Positions 1-14,425 are shown, counted from the stretch's first letter. The stretch: 64,000 bases of DNA from Dichomitus squalens LYAD-421 SS1 (GCF_000275845.1 NW_006766886.1:481573-545572), one strand, 5' to 3'. Notes: generated by a model from the sequence alone, not told the origin. Numbers and translations: made by a program.

Positions 1-1756
1 GTGAGCTAGGTATTGCTACAACATATGTGCCAAGCGTCAACCACAGTGAATGCTTGTCAAAAGTTCGTCGAGGTTGCCGCTGTTCGCTCCCACTGCTGCT
101 AGAGGACAGGTCGCTGTGACATCAGCGGTTTCTTCCGGTGCGGCATCAAATTGATAACCGACCTGAACTTAGCACGCCCTTCACGACCGGTAACGTTTGA
201 GTGATCTATTGACGGCAGCCCTAAGTTTATGACAGTGGTGAGCGATTCTCGCAATACTCTTTCTGTATTAGGCGAGCTCTACGCTGAACATTGATCGGCA
301 GCCGTAGCTATAAACGACATGCAACATCATCCGGATCCCGCTGTGGCACGAAAGTTCTAACGCAACGTTAACCCTCGAAGCCTGAATATGGCAAATATCA
401 GCACCACAGTGCGCGGCCAGCCAGGAACAAATTATCGTAACGACTTCTCGACAATCTCTCATGCTCTAGGAATACTCTTTGCCAAGAGTGGTGTGGCAGT
501 ACATCGGGGCGCGCTAGCAGATGACCCATCATTTGCTAGTCACCCATCGTAATGAGCTGCCCTGGGCATGGCACCGTATTCTACTATCCTGTCACCAGCC
601 GCTCTAGCTAGCTATCTTCTTTTACTCGCGACTCTCGGACTCACACGGACCCCGCATGAGGACTACCGCTCCAATCAGATAGGGACTTTGCTCCGCAAGA
701 CAGGGCGCTCCGATTCCATGGAATCGAGTGAAACACAGGTATGCGGCTTTAGCAACCAATCTCAATCTCACTGATGAAACACGCACCAGGTCAGGGGCAG
801 TAGCATTGATAAGCTCTCAGCTCAGACGTACAAGGGCCAATCGCCGCATTCATAGTGGCGCTGTCAGTCTTTTCAGACTTGTTCAGGGTCGAATAAACGC
901 TTTGTGAGCAATCAGTGAAGAGCAGTAGCATCGGTTGTCTTTGGTATCGAGGGTCACGAGAGAGGAGGGGCATAGAATATGTCCAACGGTGAGTGGTCGG
1001 CCGTTTCTATCGGTACATTTCAGTGATGTGACCTATTGGACCTAGAATGGGAGCTAGTACCGGAGGATGCGAGTGCAGAACCGCGTCCCAACACAGGATT
1101 TGGTCCTCTGTACCGAGATCCTCTTCCCATCACACAACTATAATCGTCTCTTAGGCGGTACGTATCTCAATTGAATCTGCGATACTGTGCATTGATCGGC
1201 GCGTTCCTATTTGAAGGTCGCACTGTCACAGTGCCCGCCTCGCTGCGTCTCGTACAGTATTGTCGAAATCCCTGAGAAACCTGTCCCACTGGTTGAAGTG
1301 TAACGTGTTCTTAGGTCAACTATAAAAATATATACGAGTTGCCGTAAAGAAACCGGCGCTGTTCCTTGCGACACCCGGTAAGTCGGATCTGAGTCACTTA
1401 TGACGACCCTTGTACACTGACATATGACCTGACTAGCGTATCTCAGGGCTGTGCAGTCGGCAATACAACCCGAATGAGATCTCCCAGGCATCTGCATCGA
1501 TGATCCATTCATTTCTGACCAAGCCCTGGCGTAACCGTGCGACGGGAGATGCGCGGCAACGAGTGGCAATCTCAGGACGACAGCAGCCTTGCCGGCGTGA
1601 AGCCGATCATACTGCGGTGCGGCTCCATACATGGTGTGTGACTGAAGCCCATGTCGGATTAGGGATGTCTACACTGAATCGTTTGTGCGGGTGAGCGACG
1701 TGTCGTCGTCAACTGTCGGGTCCGACACTGCCATTTGTGTCGTTGTGATGAAGGAA
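1..1756. other. No gene recognised
   Basis: Short open frames only, interrupted by stops in all six frames. I see no conserved protein motif, no tRNA-like fold and no repeat. The stretch ends at the TATA-like box of the first sesquiterpene synthase. Confidence 0.5.
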
Positions 1757-1765
1757 TATATAAAG
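1757..1765 (+). promoter_or_regulatory. TATA-like box of sesquiterpene synthase 1
   Basis: TATATAAAG lies 66 bases upstream of the ATG at 1831, a plausible distance for a fungal core promoter. Assignment is by sequence and position only. Confidence 0.45.
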
Positions 1766-1830
1766 TGGAACGCAACCAGCTAGAATACCATTGACAGTGT
1801 GTTCTCGACGTTCTACCCCACCACATCGCC

Positions 1831-2979
1831 ATGTCCTCATCGCAATTCACTCTCCCGGACCTCGTTGCAGTCTGTCCCTTCCGAATTTCGACCAGCCCAC
1901 ACTACGAGAAGGCGTCCTCCGAGTCTCGTGCGTGGGTCAATCGGTACCAACTCTTTCGTGGCAAGAAGCTCGCCTACTTCCTGAGTGGCAGCAATGAGCT
2001 CCTCGTATCCTACACCTACCCATACGCCGGATACGACCAGTTCCGAACTTGCTGCGACTTCGTCAACCTTCTCTTCGTCGTAGATGAAGTCAGCGACGAT
2101 CAGGACGCTCGCGGCGCTCGTGCTACCGGGCAGATCTTCCTTAACGCTATGCGCTACCCGGATTGGGACGACGGCTCGGCACTGGCACAAATGACTCGCG
2201 AGTACGTCTTTCCTGACATTGATGTGTCGCCTGTCCGCCAAAGACCGATGCTCATCATGATCATTCTACGTCACTCATCAATTCAGATTCAGACAGCGGC
2301 TATTGGACTACGCCGGACCAAACTCCTACCGTCGGTTCCTCGTGCATTGTGCTGCGTATGTCAACGCAGTAGCACGGGAGGCCGAGCTCAGGGAGCAGGG
2401 CCAGGTCCTCGACCTCGCCGAGTTCGAGATTTTGCGGCGGGAAAACAGCGCTATCCGCCTATGCTTCGGCCTCTTCGAGTTCGCCCTTGGTTGCGACCTT
2501 CCCGACTCTGTTTTTCACGACGAGCATTTCGCAACCATGTACTGGGCGGCGGCGGACATGGTGTGCTGGTCAAATGTATGTCGTATTTGATACATGGGTG
2601 TCCACTCGAGCTCATCGTGCATTCGCAGGACGTCTACTCGTATAACATGGAACAAGCTCGTGGAATTGGGGGAAACAACATCGTTTCAGTCCTCATGCAA
2701 GAGCGTAACATCGACCTTCAAGCGGCGTCCGATCTCATCGGCCAGCATTTCGAGACGCTCATGAATCGATTTGTTGAGTCCAAAGCCCGGCTCCCGTCTT
2801 TCGGGAGCGCCGCATTGGATGATGCGGTCTCCAAGTACATCAGCGCGATGGAGCACTGGGTCATTGGCAACCTCGAATGGAGCTTCAAGACGAATCGGTA
2901 CTTCGGCGAGGAACATGTGCGGGTAAAGGACACCCTCGTGGTCGTCCTGCGTCGGCGCGAATCTGATGAAGAAGCATGA
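1831..2979 (+). CDS. Sesquiterpene synthase, paralog 1
   Basis: Predicted class I terpene cyclase that ionises farnesyl diphosphate with Mg2+ and cyclises it to a sesquiterpene; cytosolic, no signal peptide. Three exons fit: 1831-2201, 2287-2575, 2629-2979, giving 336 residues, the usual length for basidiomycete sesquiterpene synthases. The aspartate-rich metal motif DEVSD is at residues 85-89 and the NSE triad NDVYSYNME at 220-228. Intron 2 falls exactly between N220 and D221. A C-terminal RY pair (NRYFG) follows. The first intron uses GTACGT and ends at TTCAG. It reads open through the unspliced DNA, so a naive call gives a wrong 382-residue protein. It is a close paralog of the gene at 6369. 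The family resembles the mushroom Cop/protoilludene-synthase group, but the product cannot be read from sequence. Confidence 0.93.
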   Translation: MSSSQFTLPDLVAVCPFRISTSPHYEKASSESRAWVNRYQLFRGKKLAYFLSGSNELLVSYTYPYAGYDQFRTCCDFVNLLFVVDEVSDDQDARGARATGQIFLNAMRYPDWDDGSALAQMTREYVFPDIDVSPVRQRPMLIMIILRHSSIQIQTAAIGLRRTKLLPSVPRALCCVCQRSSTGGRAQGAGPGPRPRRVRDFAAGKQRYPPMLRPLRVRPWLRPSRLCFSRRAFRNHVLGGGGHGVLVKCMSYLIHGCPLELIVHSQDVYSYNMEQARGIGGNNIVSVLMQERNIDLQAASDLIGQHFETLMNRFVESKARLPSFGSAALDDAVSKYISAMEHWVIGNLEWSFKTNRYFGEEHVRVKDTLVVVLRRRESDEEA

Positions 2980-5900
2980 CAACAAGGTGTGATTTGAGCG
3001 GATATTTGTCTCCGGTAGCGGGCTGACGAACGATACCGACAGGCAAGGACTCTATTTAAGTGGGTATCAATAAGCCTCCCCACGTGTTTTTGCAGCATAG
3101 ACAGTATAGAGTGCAGATTTCACTGGATCTCGGATCCTCTGCATTCATGATGTATGAGTTTATTGTATTTCCTAGCCATAATGTCTTCAATACATTTCTT
3201 GCATAATTGGTCACATCAGGGACTTTCCAGGCTTGAACCACCGAGTGTCCCGGAGATCTAATGACAATCTGCGACCGCAGCCCCAGGCACTGTAGCCCTG
3301 CATTGTGCTTGTGCATAGGGCATGGGAACGACCAATGCCTGCTGTCAAGTTCGGAGATTCAGGGAGCTTTTGCCCTCACGATCGTACCAGACGACTCAGC
3401 CGCTCGACCCAGTTAGCTACGGCCGCGTCGTCTTATGCATTCCTGAGCGCTGACTGGTACGCGCTCGCAGAGACAGGCTCCGAGATTGGATCTAATGATA
3501 TTGTGACGCTTACCGCGGGCCTTTACTAGAATCGTTGGTTATCCTTGCAACTCAGCGATAGTTTCGGAGACGCCGCCGTGCAGGTCCTCGGACTCCGTGA
3601 AGCTGATGATGCCTAGGTGTACGAGGTCCCTCGAACACAAATCACCAGCGATTCTGAGAGCGCTCCGCTGAAACCTGACTATCGCTCAGCGGCGAGTTAC
3701 AGTCGACCGACAGCCACCAACGGCGTCCATTGCCAATCTTTGCCTCCGAAGGGTATGCGGAGCTCCCATGCTGAGTGTCTCAACAGTTTCTGATCTGCGT
3801 ACCAAGTAGACAATATTGTACGATCCGAGTCGGGTTGTAGCCGTTTGTAGCGGATCCTAGATGATTGCAATGGTGCGGCAAAGTCATGGCAGCGAAATGC
3901 CCCCACGCCGCATGCCCTGAGGGATGAAGGCTTGGGGTCCAATTCGACCCAAAACTATGTGACTAAGAAAGCGATCCATAAGGTGAGTCGCTGTAGTCAC
4001 AGGCGCTTCAGTATCAATAACATCATTTAGCCCGAAGAAGACCTTGCAATCATCACGAAATACACTTGCAGCCCTCTATGACTAATCGGCCACATCATCA
4101 GATCGGATGTAGCTGGAGCCTATGAGGCAGAGGTTTCCTGCGGCGACGCGTGAACTGCAGCCGTGGTTTTTCTTCGCCAACGGGATCCTTCAATGTCTGG
4201 GAGGTAACAGTGTAGGTGTCAGATTATTTCTAAACTTTTTACGCCTGTAGATAACACCTTCCTGCCCAGACCGTCCCCCACTATGTCGGATGATCTCCCG
4301 AGACACTGTGAGGGCAGTGATGACATAATCGGAGAGCAATGGCGAGCGAACCTGTTGATTGGGTCCGCGGTGAGAGTCACCCGCGGACATAAACGCAGAT
4401 ACAATGAGCGATCATAGGAATGGTACGTACTTCCTGTCGGTGCCGCACTCTGCCAGTGTGGTCAAAGTAATGCTCGATGAAACCATGCTCGTCCTTTGCC
4501 GACTCAATGTGCAGCCAACCTGTGCCTCGGCAGACTACTGAGGATGTCTGATTTTCACAAAAGCAAGTCTGAGCCATTATATTTCCTGCGTAGCACATGG
4601 GCGGGGAGGGGGATTCAGCTGCAAAGGGTTACATGGGCGGCGTCGCGGAAAACCTAGTGACCCGATAATACTACTTAGGGTTAGGGGTGAACATGAATGT
4701 GCCGGCACGTTCCGGAGATTCATGATTGCAGTCGACCATTAACTCTCTTTCCATTACTCCGACTCGGCCCCTACTACTGCTGCTTTCTAGGTGACTTCAG
4801 GCACGGTATGGAACTACGTCAGTCCCGAGGAGCCCTTCTTATACCATCTCCCGCTGTAGTCGCACCAGGCAATCTGGGACTGGTTTGCGCTCGTGATCCT
4901 GATGTTCTCTCAATGATAAACAGCGCGATGCTTAAACTAGACTCAACGTGATACAATATATTAGCATCGCCATTGCCGTGGAGTTCAATTCCGACACATC
5001 TGCTAATGGCAATCTCATAATCCTGCTAACGAAGGAATGAGTGCGAAACCGCACGCATTTCGGCGTTCATACCAACCCTCGTACGCCAGTGTCATCTTTC
5101 GCGTGCACAGGGTACCTGACGTGTACCTGGCAGAACGGCACATAATGGAATGTGTGAGGGTACCTGAGATCATGAAGAAATCGCATCTCAGCCCCCGAAG
5201 TCCTCCAGATTCCGTTTGGAATCTAACGATCTATCTGAACTATGTGGTGCGTGTCTTCCCTGCAAGCAACTCCAGTGTAACGAAGGGTGCTGTGATGGCT
5301 ATATGACGAGGTAGGCTCTTCGAGTACTTACCGTAACGTTTTGTTCCGATTCTGGCTCGGCGATGGACGCATGTGTTCTGATAGCCTGTTGTTAGGCAAG
5401 CTCGTTCAATCGGTGTCGTACTTGGAGGCTTGCAATTGTAGTCCGTTGCATTTCGTGCTGAACCTTAAGAATACGCTTTGGGCAACGAGCGATGTGCTGA
5501 CAGCCTCTGCTAGTCAACAAGCTCTCTAGCCACCCATAACGATGAAGCCGAAGTGTCATATATTGAAAAGACGCAATCCCGAGACCATCGGGAATGCACT
5601 GCTTTCGCGCGGTTGGTTGCGCGCTCCTGTGGCACTCACTGGTGCATTGTCTGTGTACAGCGCAGCCCGCATGCTGTAGAGGTGCTATTCCCACTCTGTT
5701 GTTTCTTTCCCAGGTCAATTCAACGGAGGTCAGAGACCAACCGACGGAAGTTGTTTCGCATAGGACGTAATCTGTTCAGGTAGGCCTCGGGCAAGCATGC
5801 ACGGTCTAACGGGCCGGATTTCCGCGCGTCTTGCAGAGCCTCCACGAATATTGACCTCCGTGTTCGCGGCGGCTGTCTCGACACCTCGTACCAGAGCGAA

Positions 5901-6238
5901 CCGGCATATGCACTGATCTACCGGAACCTCTCTCCCGCCCCGGTCATCTTCCGGACTCAATCGGCGCTGGCGATCAAACCATTTCGGAAGCCTCAAACTG
6001 TCGCCCGACGAACCTCAAGCATTCGTCTGGAGCTGACGCGAAGCATGCAGTCATGGTCACCCAGACTCGCGCCATGGCACTGCTGGCGTTGTTTAACGAA
6101 CGCCTTTCGTCGGAACGCCTGACGGAGAGCATGGTGTCTAAGCCGCGCAAGTCCAAGTGCCCAGCGAGCCGGAGATGCAGGAGATCCCGTGTAGGTCAGC
6201 GTCAAACCCGAAATTGTGGACGTTCATACCGACGATGC
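2980..6238. other. Gene-free spacer between the two terpene synthases
   Basis: About 3.3 kb with only short, stop-rich open frames in both strands. I recognise no enzyme, transporter or regulator. Two TTAGGG units occur at 4675-4686. No obvious terpene synthase fragment was seen, so the spacer does not show how the duplication arose. Confidence 0.5.
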
Positions 6239-6368
6239 AAATAAAAGGGCATGGTTGGGACGACTGGACAACAGCACACACCCCTCCCAGTTTCTTCACT
6301 TCCTCCTGTGACATACTGCCTCTCATTGCCTTCTTACTTGCACACACACTCTCAGCCTTGCAGTAGCC

Positions 6369-7566
6369 ATGTCCAGCTCCTCTTTCGTTCTCCCCGATCT
6401 TCACGCTGTGACCCCTTTCAAGGGGTCTTTCAACCCCAACTACCCCGAAGCCGCAGCCGAATCCTCCGAATGGATCAATAGCTACCGGATCCTCTCCGAC
6501 AAAAAGCGTGCCTTCTTCCTTCAAGGAGGTAGTGAACTTCTCTGCGCGCACGCTTACCCCTACGCCGACTACGAACAATTCCGGACGACCTGCGATTTCG
6601 TGAACTTATTGTTTACGGTGGACGAGATCAGCGATGATCAGGACGGAAAGGGGGCACACGAGACCGGTCTCACCTTCTACAACTCGATGCGGGATCTTAG
6701 CTACGATGATGGCACCACCCTTTGCAAAATGACAAAAGAGTATGTGATTCCTTGGTCTATACTTGCGACATCTCCTGAGCCGAATCCTGTACTCCCGATT
6801 CCACAGGTTCACCGCACGTCTTCTGAAGCATTGTGGTCCTTTGACCTACCGACGCTTCGTGAAGCACTGCAAGGATTACATTGAGGCCGTAGCTTACGAG
6901 GCCGACTTGCGCATGAAGGGGACGGTACTCGACCTCGATTCCTACATCACACTCCGTCGCGAGAACAGCGCCGTTCGCTTCTGCTTCGGGCTCGCCGGCT
7001 ATGCGCTCGGCATTGACCTTCCAGACGAGGTGGTCGAGCATCCCGCTTTCATGGCCATGCATCTTGCCACCGTAGACATGGTCTGCTGGTCTAATGTAAG
7101 TCCAAGAATCGCGTCGACGCGCACCCGCGATACAGTTCGCTGACAGCTGCGCTTGTCCGTTATCTCCGTTTGATTGGTGAAATGGCCTGGCTGTCTTCCA
7201 CAGGACCTGTACTCGTACAACATGGAACAAGCGATGGGCCACACCACCAACAACGTGATGACAGTCCTCATGCGCCACAAGGGTCTCGATCTGCAGGGGG
7301 CTAGCGACTACGTCGGAGTGCACTTCAAGGGCCTCATCGACGCCTTCCTCGAGGCCAAGCGCAGCCTGCCCAGCTGGGGTCCCAAGATTGACCGCGAGGT
7401 TGCGCAGTACACCATGGCCATGGAGACCTGGGTCATCGGCAACCTCAACTGGTCGTTCGAGACCCAGCGCTACTTCGGCCATGCTCGCCAGCAAATCAAG
7501 CAGACGCGTGTTGTGCATCTTTACCCGCGCCGCGTTGAGGAGGAGGCGTCTGATGACGAAGATTAG
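6369..7566 (+). CDS. Sesquiterpene synthase, paralog 2
   Basis: Second class I sesquiterpene cyclase, expected to use farnesyl diphosphate. Exons 6369-6739, 6807-7095 and 7204-7566 give 340 residues. Exon 1 (371 nt) and exon 2 (289 nt) have exactly the same lengths and phases as in the gene at 1831, so the pair arose by duplication. DEISD replaces DEVSD at residues 85-89; the NSE triad reads NDLYSYNME at 220-228, again split N|D by intron 2. The C-terminal end carries ETQRYFG (RY pair) and an acidic tail ending SDDED. An AT-rich AATAAAAG about 130 bases upstream may act as core promoter. Product specificity is unknown; sequence divergence between the two copies leaves room for different products. 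Confidence 0.94.
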
Positions 7567-8039
7567 GTTCGTCTCAATCTCAGTGCTCGCGCGGTATATT
7601 GACGTGCTGACTCCGCCGACAGGCACATGGTATCTAACACTGCCGCCAATGAACGGTCCGCGAGCTTGCTCTATGTATGAACCTTTCCAGAGTTTTGTGT
7701 TATCTATCCATTGTCTATTGTCACTGTCCAGAGCATCTGATAGTCGCTGATCCCTAAATGTTGTATCGTAGTCTTCCGCACCTAAAATGTTCCTTACTGT
7801 TACTGCGACTAATGTACTTATACTGCAATGCATTTTACCATCATGCTTGGTTCTGTTATATATCGAAACACAAGTCCGATCATGGGCAGTCGCCCCTGCA
7901 AGTGAATATGTGGCTGGGTTGAACAACCAACACACTCGGTGTATTTCAACAACGCATAGCAAAGTACAGTTGGATGTAGAGCTACAATTAATGTATAGTC
8001 CACGACTCGACGATCAGCCGAGATTCCTCCATCCCTCCC
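7567..8039. other. Intergenic region between convergent genes
   Basis: Spacer of about 470 bases between the 3' ends of sesquiterpene synthase 2 (+) and MET2 (-). It is AT-richer than the coding DNA and should hold both 3' untranslated regions. No gene seen. Confidence 0.5.
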
Positions 8040-9533
<1,494 letters not shown>

Positions 9534-9879
9534 GAGGGTAGGTGGGTGAGAGAGGAATGGGTCAGCTCGGACGACTAGCCAAAGCCTCCTCTGACTGGGC
9601 CCTCCTTACTGCGCGTTTATACAAAACGGTAGTACCTCAGAGCGGGTTCGTCTGGGAACGGATGGTAGGAACCTCGAAATTGACTCGGGAAGGTTGGTTG
9701 GAGCTCAGACCAAAGTCCGATCGCACACACGTACTCACCGAGCGCTACGTCCCTCCCCGAATCAGAAGTAGCAACTTTGTACCGTGCGCAGTGCGATACG
9801 TGTACTACACCGGCAACTATTCTCCCTGTGGCACTGGCGCGGCCCTGTGCACCGGAGAGCTCGAGCGACTCGGGTCAAG

Positions 9880-11096
9880 ATGTCCTCGTCTACGTATATC
9901 AAGAGCATCATCTGCACGCTGTCCGGAGTGGTTGACTCGACGGAGAATGCTGTCGACCGCCACCCTATTGTTATCAGCCTAGCTGTTCTTTATGTCGCTC
10001 ACCGTTTGTGGCGGCAGCGACGGCGTCGCTCGCGAACGCTGCCCCGGTCCCAAGAGCGCGTTTTGGTCGTTGGGGCCTCTAGTGGAATAGGACGCTCTAT
10101 CGCACACGAATATGCTACCGCGGGTGCTCGGGTGTGCATCGTGGGTCGCCGGGACCACCAACTCAATGCCGTTGCGGAGGAATGCGCCAACCTCCTCCCG
10201 GGGGAAGCCGCTGACGGAGCTGGTGGCAAGCGTGGAAGCAGCGGAGACGTCTTACCCGTCGTGGCCGACTTCACCAACGCGGACGACATGGTAGCGCTCC
10301 GGGAGAAGCTGGAAGAGAGTGAGTCCCACGGTGCGATTCCTGGAAGGTTCAGAGTTGTGGCTCATGACAGTTCGAAATGTTGTTCTTGGCTTGTTCAGGG
10401 TGGGGCGGTCTTGATACTCTGGTGGTATGCGCAGGCGTTTCGGCGCTGCGACCTCTCCTCGAGGTCGCCGGCTTGGACAGGCATGACGGGAAATTCTCGC
10501 CGCCTCAAGTCAGTGTGGCAGGAGTTCAACGCACTGTTGAAGTGGCCTGCGCTGCGATGCACGGCAACTACATCGGTCCCCTCGTGTGTGCTGTGACCTT
10601 TGTGAGTTCATCGGCGTACGTCCGCGCAAGATTACGTCTAATCAACTGTTCCGCTGGTCGGATGCGCCTTCAGATACCCCTTCTGTCGTTGACTTCGACG
10701 GCCCCATCGGTCCTGCTCATGTCCTCCTTGGCTGCCGTAGTGCCTGCTCCGACACGCAGCCTGTATACTTCCACCAAGGCATCGTCGCTCCTGCTCTACC
10801 AGTCGCTTGCCATCGAGCATCCATCGATCAAGTTCACGTTCATTCTCCCGAGCACTGTGGAGGGAGATTTTCGAGCGTCCGCTGTGGACGGCGGCACAGT
10901 TCGCGAAGCAGATCCAAACAAAAACGGCCTCAAGCGGACCACGGTCGCTCGAAGAAGCATACTGGCGGTGGACAGGGGTGAGAAGCTCGTCTTCATGCCG
11001 CCGGTAACCGGACGCTTTGCCCACCTCTGTTACTGGGTTTTCCCCTCTTTTATTGAAGTTTTGGCCGCAAGAAAATATAATTTCACTGCGGTTTGA
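9880..11096 (+). CDS. Membrane-anchored short-chain dehydrogenase/reductase
   Basis: Predicted NAD(P)(H)-dependent oxidoreductase of the classical SDR type. Exons 9880-10318, 10399-10601 and 10674-11096 give 354 residues. A hydrophobic segment at about residues 29-44 followed by an Arg-rich stretch suggests an N-terminal membrane anchor with the catalytic domain in the cytosol. The cofactor motif is GASSGIG at 65-71; the usual NNAG is replaced by VCAGVS; active-site Ser lies in LMSSLAA (about 230) and the catalytic pair is Tyr245/Lys249 (YTSTK). The overall plan resembles 11-beta-hydroxysteroid-dehydrogenase-like and 3-ketodihydrosphingosine-reductase-like SDRs; the substrate cannot be fixed from sequence. 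An in-frame upstream extension to 9784 exists, but the ATG at 9880 is preferred because the region before it lacks family-like sequence. It faces away from MET2. Confidence 0.85.
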
Positions 11097-11242
11097 TGAG
11101 ACCATGTACAGCGGCTCCTGTACATCTACATGTTATGACTTTATCGAGTAGACTATTTCCTACGGGTCTGCAACCACCGAACAGTTTCTACGCATCTTCG
11201 GCCACCAAACCCGGGCTAGAAGAGGGTTTAGACCTAATCAGA

Positions 11243-12073
11243 TCATATGACCCTCCGCTCGCAACGCGTCTCATTATGCACGCCTTCACAATTCAGGTCA
11301 CAGTAAGGCATGGCGCAGCGCTTGCACTTGTACTTTCCCCAATAGCCGCAGACGGAACACAATAGCCGCTGCGGCTCCCGAGGAGGGGGGGCCGCAGCCC
11401 TAAGGTACGTCGGGACTCCTGGGGGCATGTGCTCAATACCCTGAATCAAGCGCGCCGAGAGCGCAGAAGACATGCGGCAAGATCAGCACAATTTTACTCT
11501 CGAAGCTCCTGACAAGGCGCACTGACATAGGCGCATGACAGGGTCCACGGACGAGAAAGGCGACTCACAGATTCCTCGAGCAGGACATTGAAGCTTTTCT
11601 TGTAGAGAATGGCGGTGCGGACGTTCATCGTGGCCTTCTTGGGCCTCTTGGTGCCAACTTGTTCCCACTGCCGCTTGTCCGATATTGTCGTCTGGCGCGC
11701 TCGGCCTTTTGTCGTCCGCCCGCCGGGCGCAACGCCTTCGTCGTCGTCCTCAGCCTCGCCGCTTGTTGCCACACCAGCACCGGCCGGCTCGGAGTAATTG
11801 GAGCGCTGCACACGTGAGGAGCGCACCGTCGTCAGTAACAACCAGCGTTATCATGAGCGAGGACCCTGCGGCGCGAATGTATGTAAGATCAAGGCGCCAT
11901 CGCGCACCTCGAGCTCCTCAAGATGTCTTTTCGTGCGTTTCGCGATGACTTCGCGATCGAGCGGGCTGTTCGGGTTTTGCACCTGCCGAGTAGCTGTACG
12001 ACAGACGCAGGATGAAATCAGGCCGTCCAGGTACACAGCCCAAGATCTTACGTTGTCGTCTGGCTGGTGGCAT
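11243..12073 (-). CDS. VPS71: HIT-type zinc-finger protein of the SWR1 complex (ZNHIT1/Vps71-like)
   Basis: Likely subunit of the SWR1 chromatin remodeller that deposits histone H2A.Z; nuclear. Four exons on the minus strand: 12073-12052, 11993-11908, 11805-11569, 11440-11243, giving 180 residues. The C-terminal HIT zinc finger is complete: C-x2-C (CSVCGYW), C-x2-C (CKRC), C-x3-C (CDLNC) and a final H/C pair (HNETRC). N-terminal LDREVIAKRTKRHLEELE corresponds to the conserved Arg/Glu-rich helix of ZNHIT1, and a Lys-rich block with RTAILYKKSFNVLLEES precedes the finger. An acidic, disordered stretch (AEDDDEG) lies between them. Length is slightly above the human protein. The 128-nt intron 3 is longer than its neighbours, so its acceptor is the least certain junction. 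Confidence 0.88.
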
Positions 12074-14425
12074 GAGACCCTTGAGATGTACGAGCGCTGA
12101 GAATGAAGATTGAGTGAGGGCCTTGTTGAGCGGTAAGTGGAGGATGGCTGAGATGCAGCGTCCATCTATGTTCCACGTCATATGCCGAGTCGGAAGAACC
12201 TCAATTCGGTAATGGCGTTATTCAACTTCGGGCGCCTGAAGTCATTGATGCCTCGAAGGCGCGCTGAGTTGCTCCGAATAACTCAAGGTCACCTGTCAGA
12301 ACTCCTGCGGCATATTCTTAGCACAAAGGTTGCATGCATATGTAGTACAACGCCATGGAATCGGGTCTCCGAGCGCCAGGCCCATGCATCTGGCGTTGGC
12401 TGTTCGATCAGCTTGGAACGTGGACGTCGTGGGCGTCTTGGAGTTTCCAAGCTAGTCAGACAGTTCGCTTCCGATAGCTTCATTGACGAGAAATGAGAGG
12501 TGTCTATGAGTTGATCTCGAATTTCGATTCAGAGGCGCCTGTTCTCCCAGAGGTGGACTACGCTTCCAGGTTCCTAACTCCGTGCGCAACCCACCGGGAG
12601 AATTCGTCATCAAACGGCTACCCATTCACAGATGCCAGGCAACATGAGCTTCACTGTGAATTGAAGAACGCAGATGCGTCTCCGCCACACGAGGTGGCAC
12701 TGAAACATCATCCTAGCTTTTCCAGTGCCCGATGAAGCCCCATCTGTTTCCGTCAACAGAGGCGCAGATATCGTATTCACGAAATTCGGGGAGATCCCTT
12801 TGAGTGTTGCACCATATTCATTCCGGAAGATGTAAGGTCATCGCTCTGCTTTCCAGCGCCAGGTCCAGGCACGAAGCCGCCGGCTCCGAAAACCTTAGAC
12901 GCAGTGAGGAGAACATCTGTTGCGCTCCGGAGCTACGACACTACTACGGGCGGTCGAACGTAGACTGTGCACGAGTGAGTCCAGAGCGCAAGCCCTGGTG
13001 GCGTTTGCTCTCAAACGCTACGGAGGATGATCCGCTACTCACCGCCCCATTCTGGGCGGGCGGTGCATGACGAGGCGGCTCCCTCGCCCATTGCCCGAAC
13101 CCATCGGACTTTGGAGCCGCTCACGATACGTCCGGCCACATATTCTATGTGCGCAGCCCTATGTAGTATGCAGGGTCTCAATTGAACAGCTGGGCGAGGG
13201 CAATCTCAGACACCTTTACGGCAAACACACTAAGCCATCTGATAAGTCGGTGAAACGGGCTAAAAAACTGAGTTGCTATCCCCACTCTAACGGCCCACCG
13301 CTTCCCGCATACGCCGTGATTCGCTGGCGTCTCGCTATGCATACCACCGGCGAAAGCAAGGCCCTGGTAGCAACGCAGTGCACTCGAAACGGACGCGCTC
13401 AGAGTTGAAGATGACGTTCAACGTACTTCACCTGCCGGAGACCCACCTCCGACAAGCCGCCCGAGCTCGTATGACGGCTTTCGACGGACATGCGTCGACG
13501 GACATGTACGTTACCAATGACCGGGACAACACCTGCCATGACGGCAGCCACGCATGCCATCTTCTTGCCATGGGGCAACGCTGCGCGTGTGGAGATCCGT
13601 ATCCAACGCGCTTCAAGGGAGGAGCACGTTGTACTTCAACCGCTGCCGCGCACACTCCCGGATCCAAAGCGAATTCGACAGGCCGTGCTTCCATGGCATC
13701 CAATCCGCCTGTCCTCGCCACCAAGCTCATGGCACACGCAGACGTCAGCACGACCTACCGGCCCTTTCAGTGCCTGATGTGCTTTGGCGCCAAGTCATCT
13801 TCGTGGTATGTAGTCGGCCGGTCCAGGTGTTTGCTAAGTGGGGTGCCGTCCCTTGCGAGACGACCGCGGGTGCGGCTCCCTCAAATATCCGATGTCCCAA
13901 TTGTAGAAGTCGCTACCCACTTCGTCTCCACCCAAATCATCAGCCCATCTTTGGTCTCTCAGCATTCGGCACTCACCTGCTCGTCGTTCTCCAGCACAGT
14001 GCCCGCTCCCGCCTCTTCCCAAGAAGGTTGCACCGCAAAACCAGCGGTACGACTGACAAGAAACACAATCAATAGCGACAAAACACATGCACTCGAGCGA
14101 ACGCCAACGTCCGAGAAATCAGACACGATACCCAACGTAGCGTAGTCGTTATTGTGTCACACAGCATCGTAGCAGAGCACAGGATACAACAGCACTAGAA
14201 CCAGGGGAGGTATGTGAGAGGTATGTATACGAGTAATTAGACGCGACGTATGGGGCGGCGAGGTTTGCAGGAGGGGAGGCTCATGCGGAAACACCATGAG
14301 GTCGTGGTTCACGAGCGAATCGGGAGGACAAGCAAGCCGTCGTTAGAGGTCGTGTCGTAAGGCCTGACGAAGCCAATATGTCATAGGCAGCAGAAGATGT
14401 ACGGGGCGGGACGCTCGAGGAGGGC
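12074..14425. other. Large intergenic region without a recognised gene
   Basis: About 2.3 kb between the divergent VPS71 start and the 3' end of the transporter gene. Several plus-strand open frames of 100-255 codons overlap between 13.4 and 14.1 kb, but none shows a motif I can name and different frames compete. I cannot support a gene; a decayed one is possible. Confidence 0.4.

Noticed and set aside
4675..4686. Two TTAGGG units, telomere-like
   Set aside because: Two copies are expected by chance often enough in 64 kb; there is no longer array and no subtelomeric gene context.
6757..7962. 401-codon open frame on the minus strand opposite sesquiterpene synthase 2
   Set aside because: It is the antisense shadow of a GC-rich coding region, crosses the introns of a well-supported gene, and has no recognisable motif.
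13378..14145. 255-codon plus-strand frame upstream of the GIT1-like gene
   Set aside because: A second frame of 173 codons overlaps it, neither shows a domain, and no splice model improved them.
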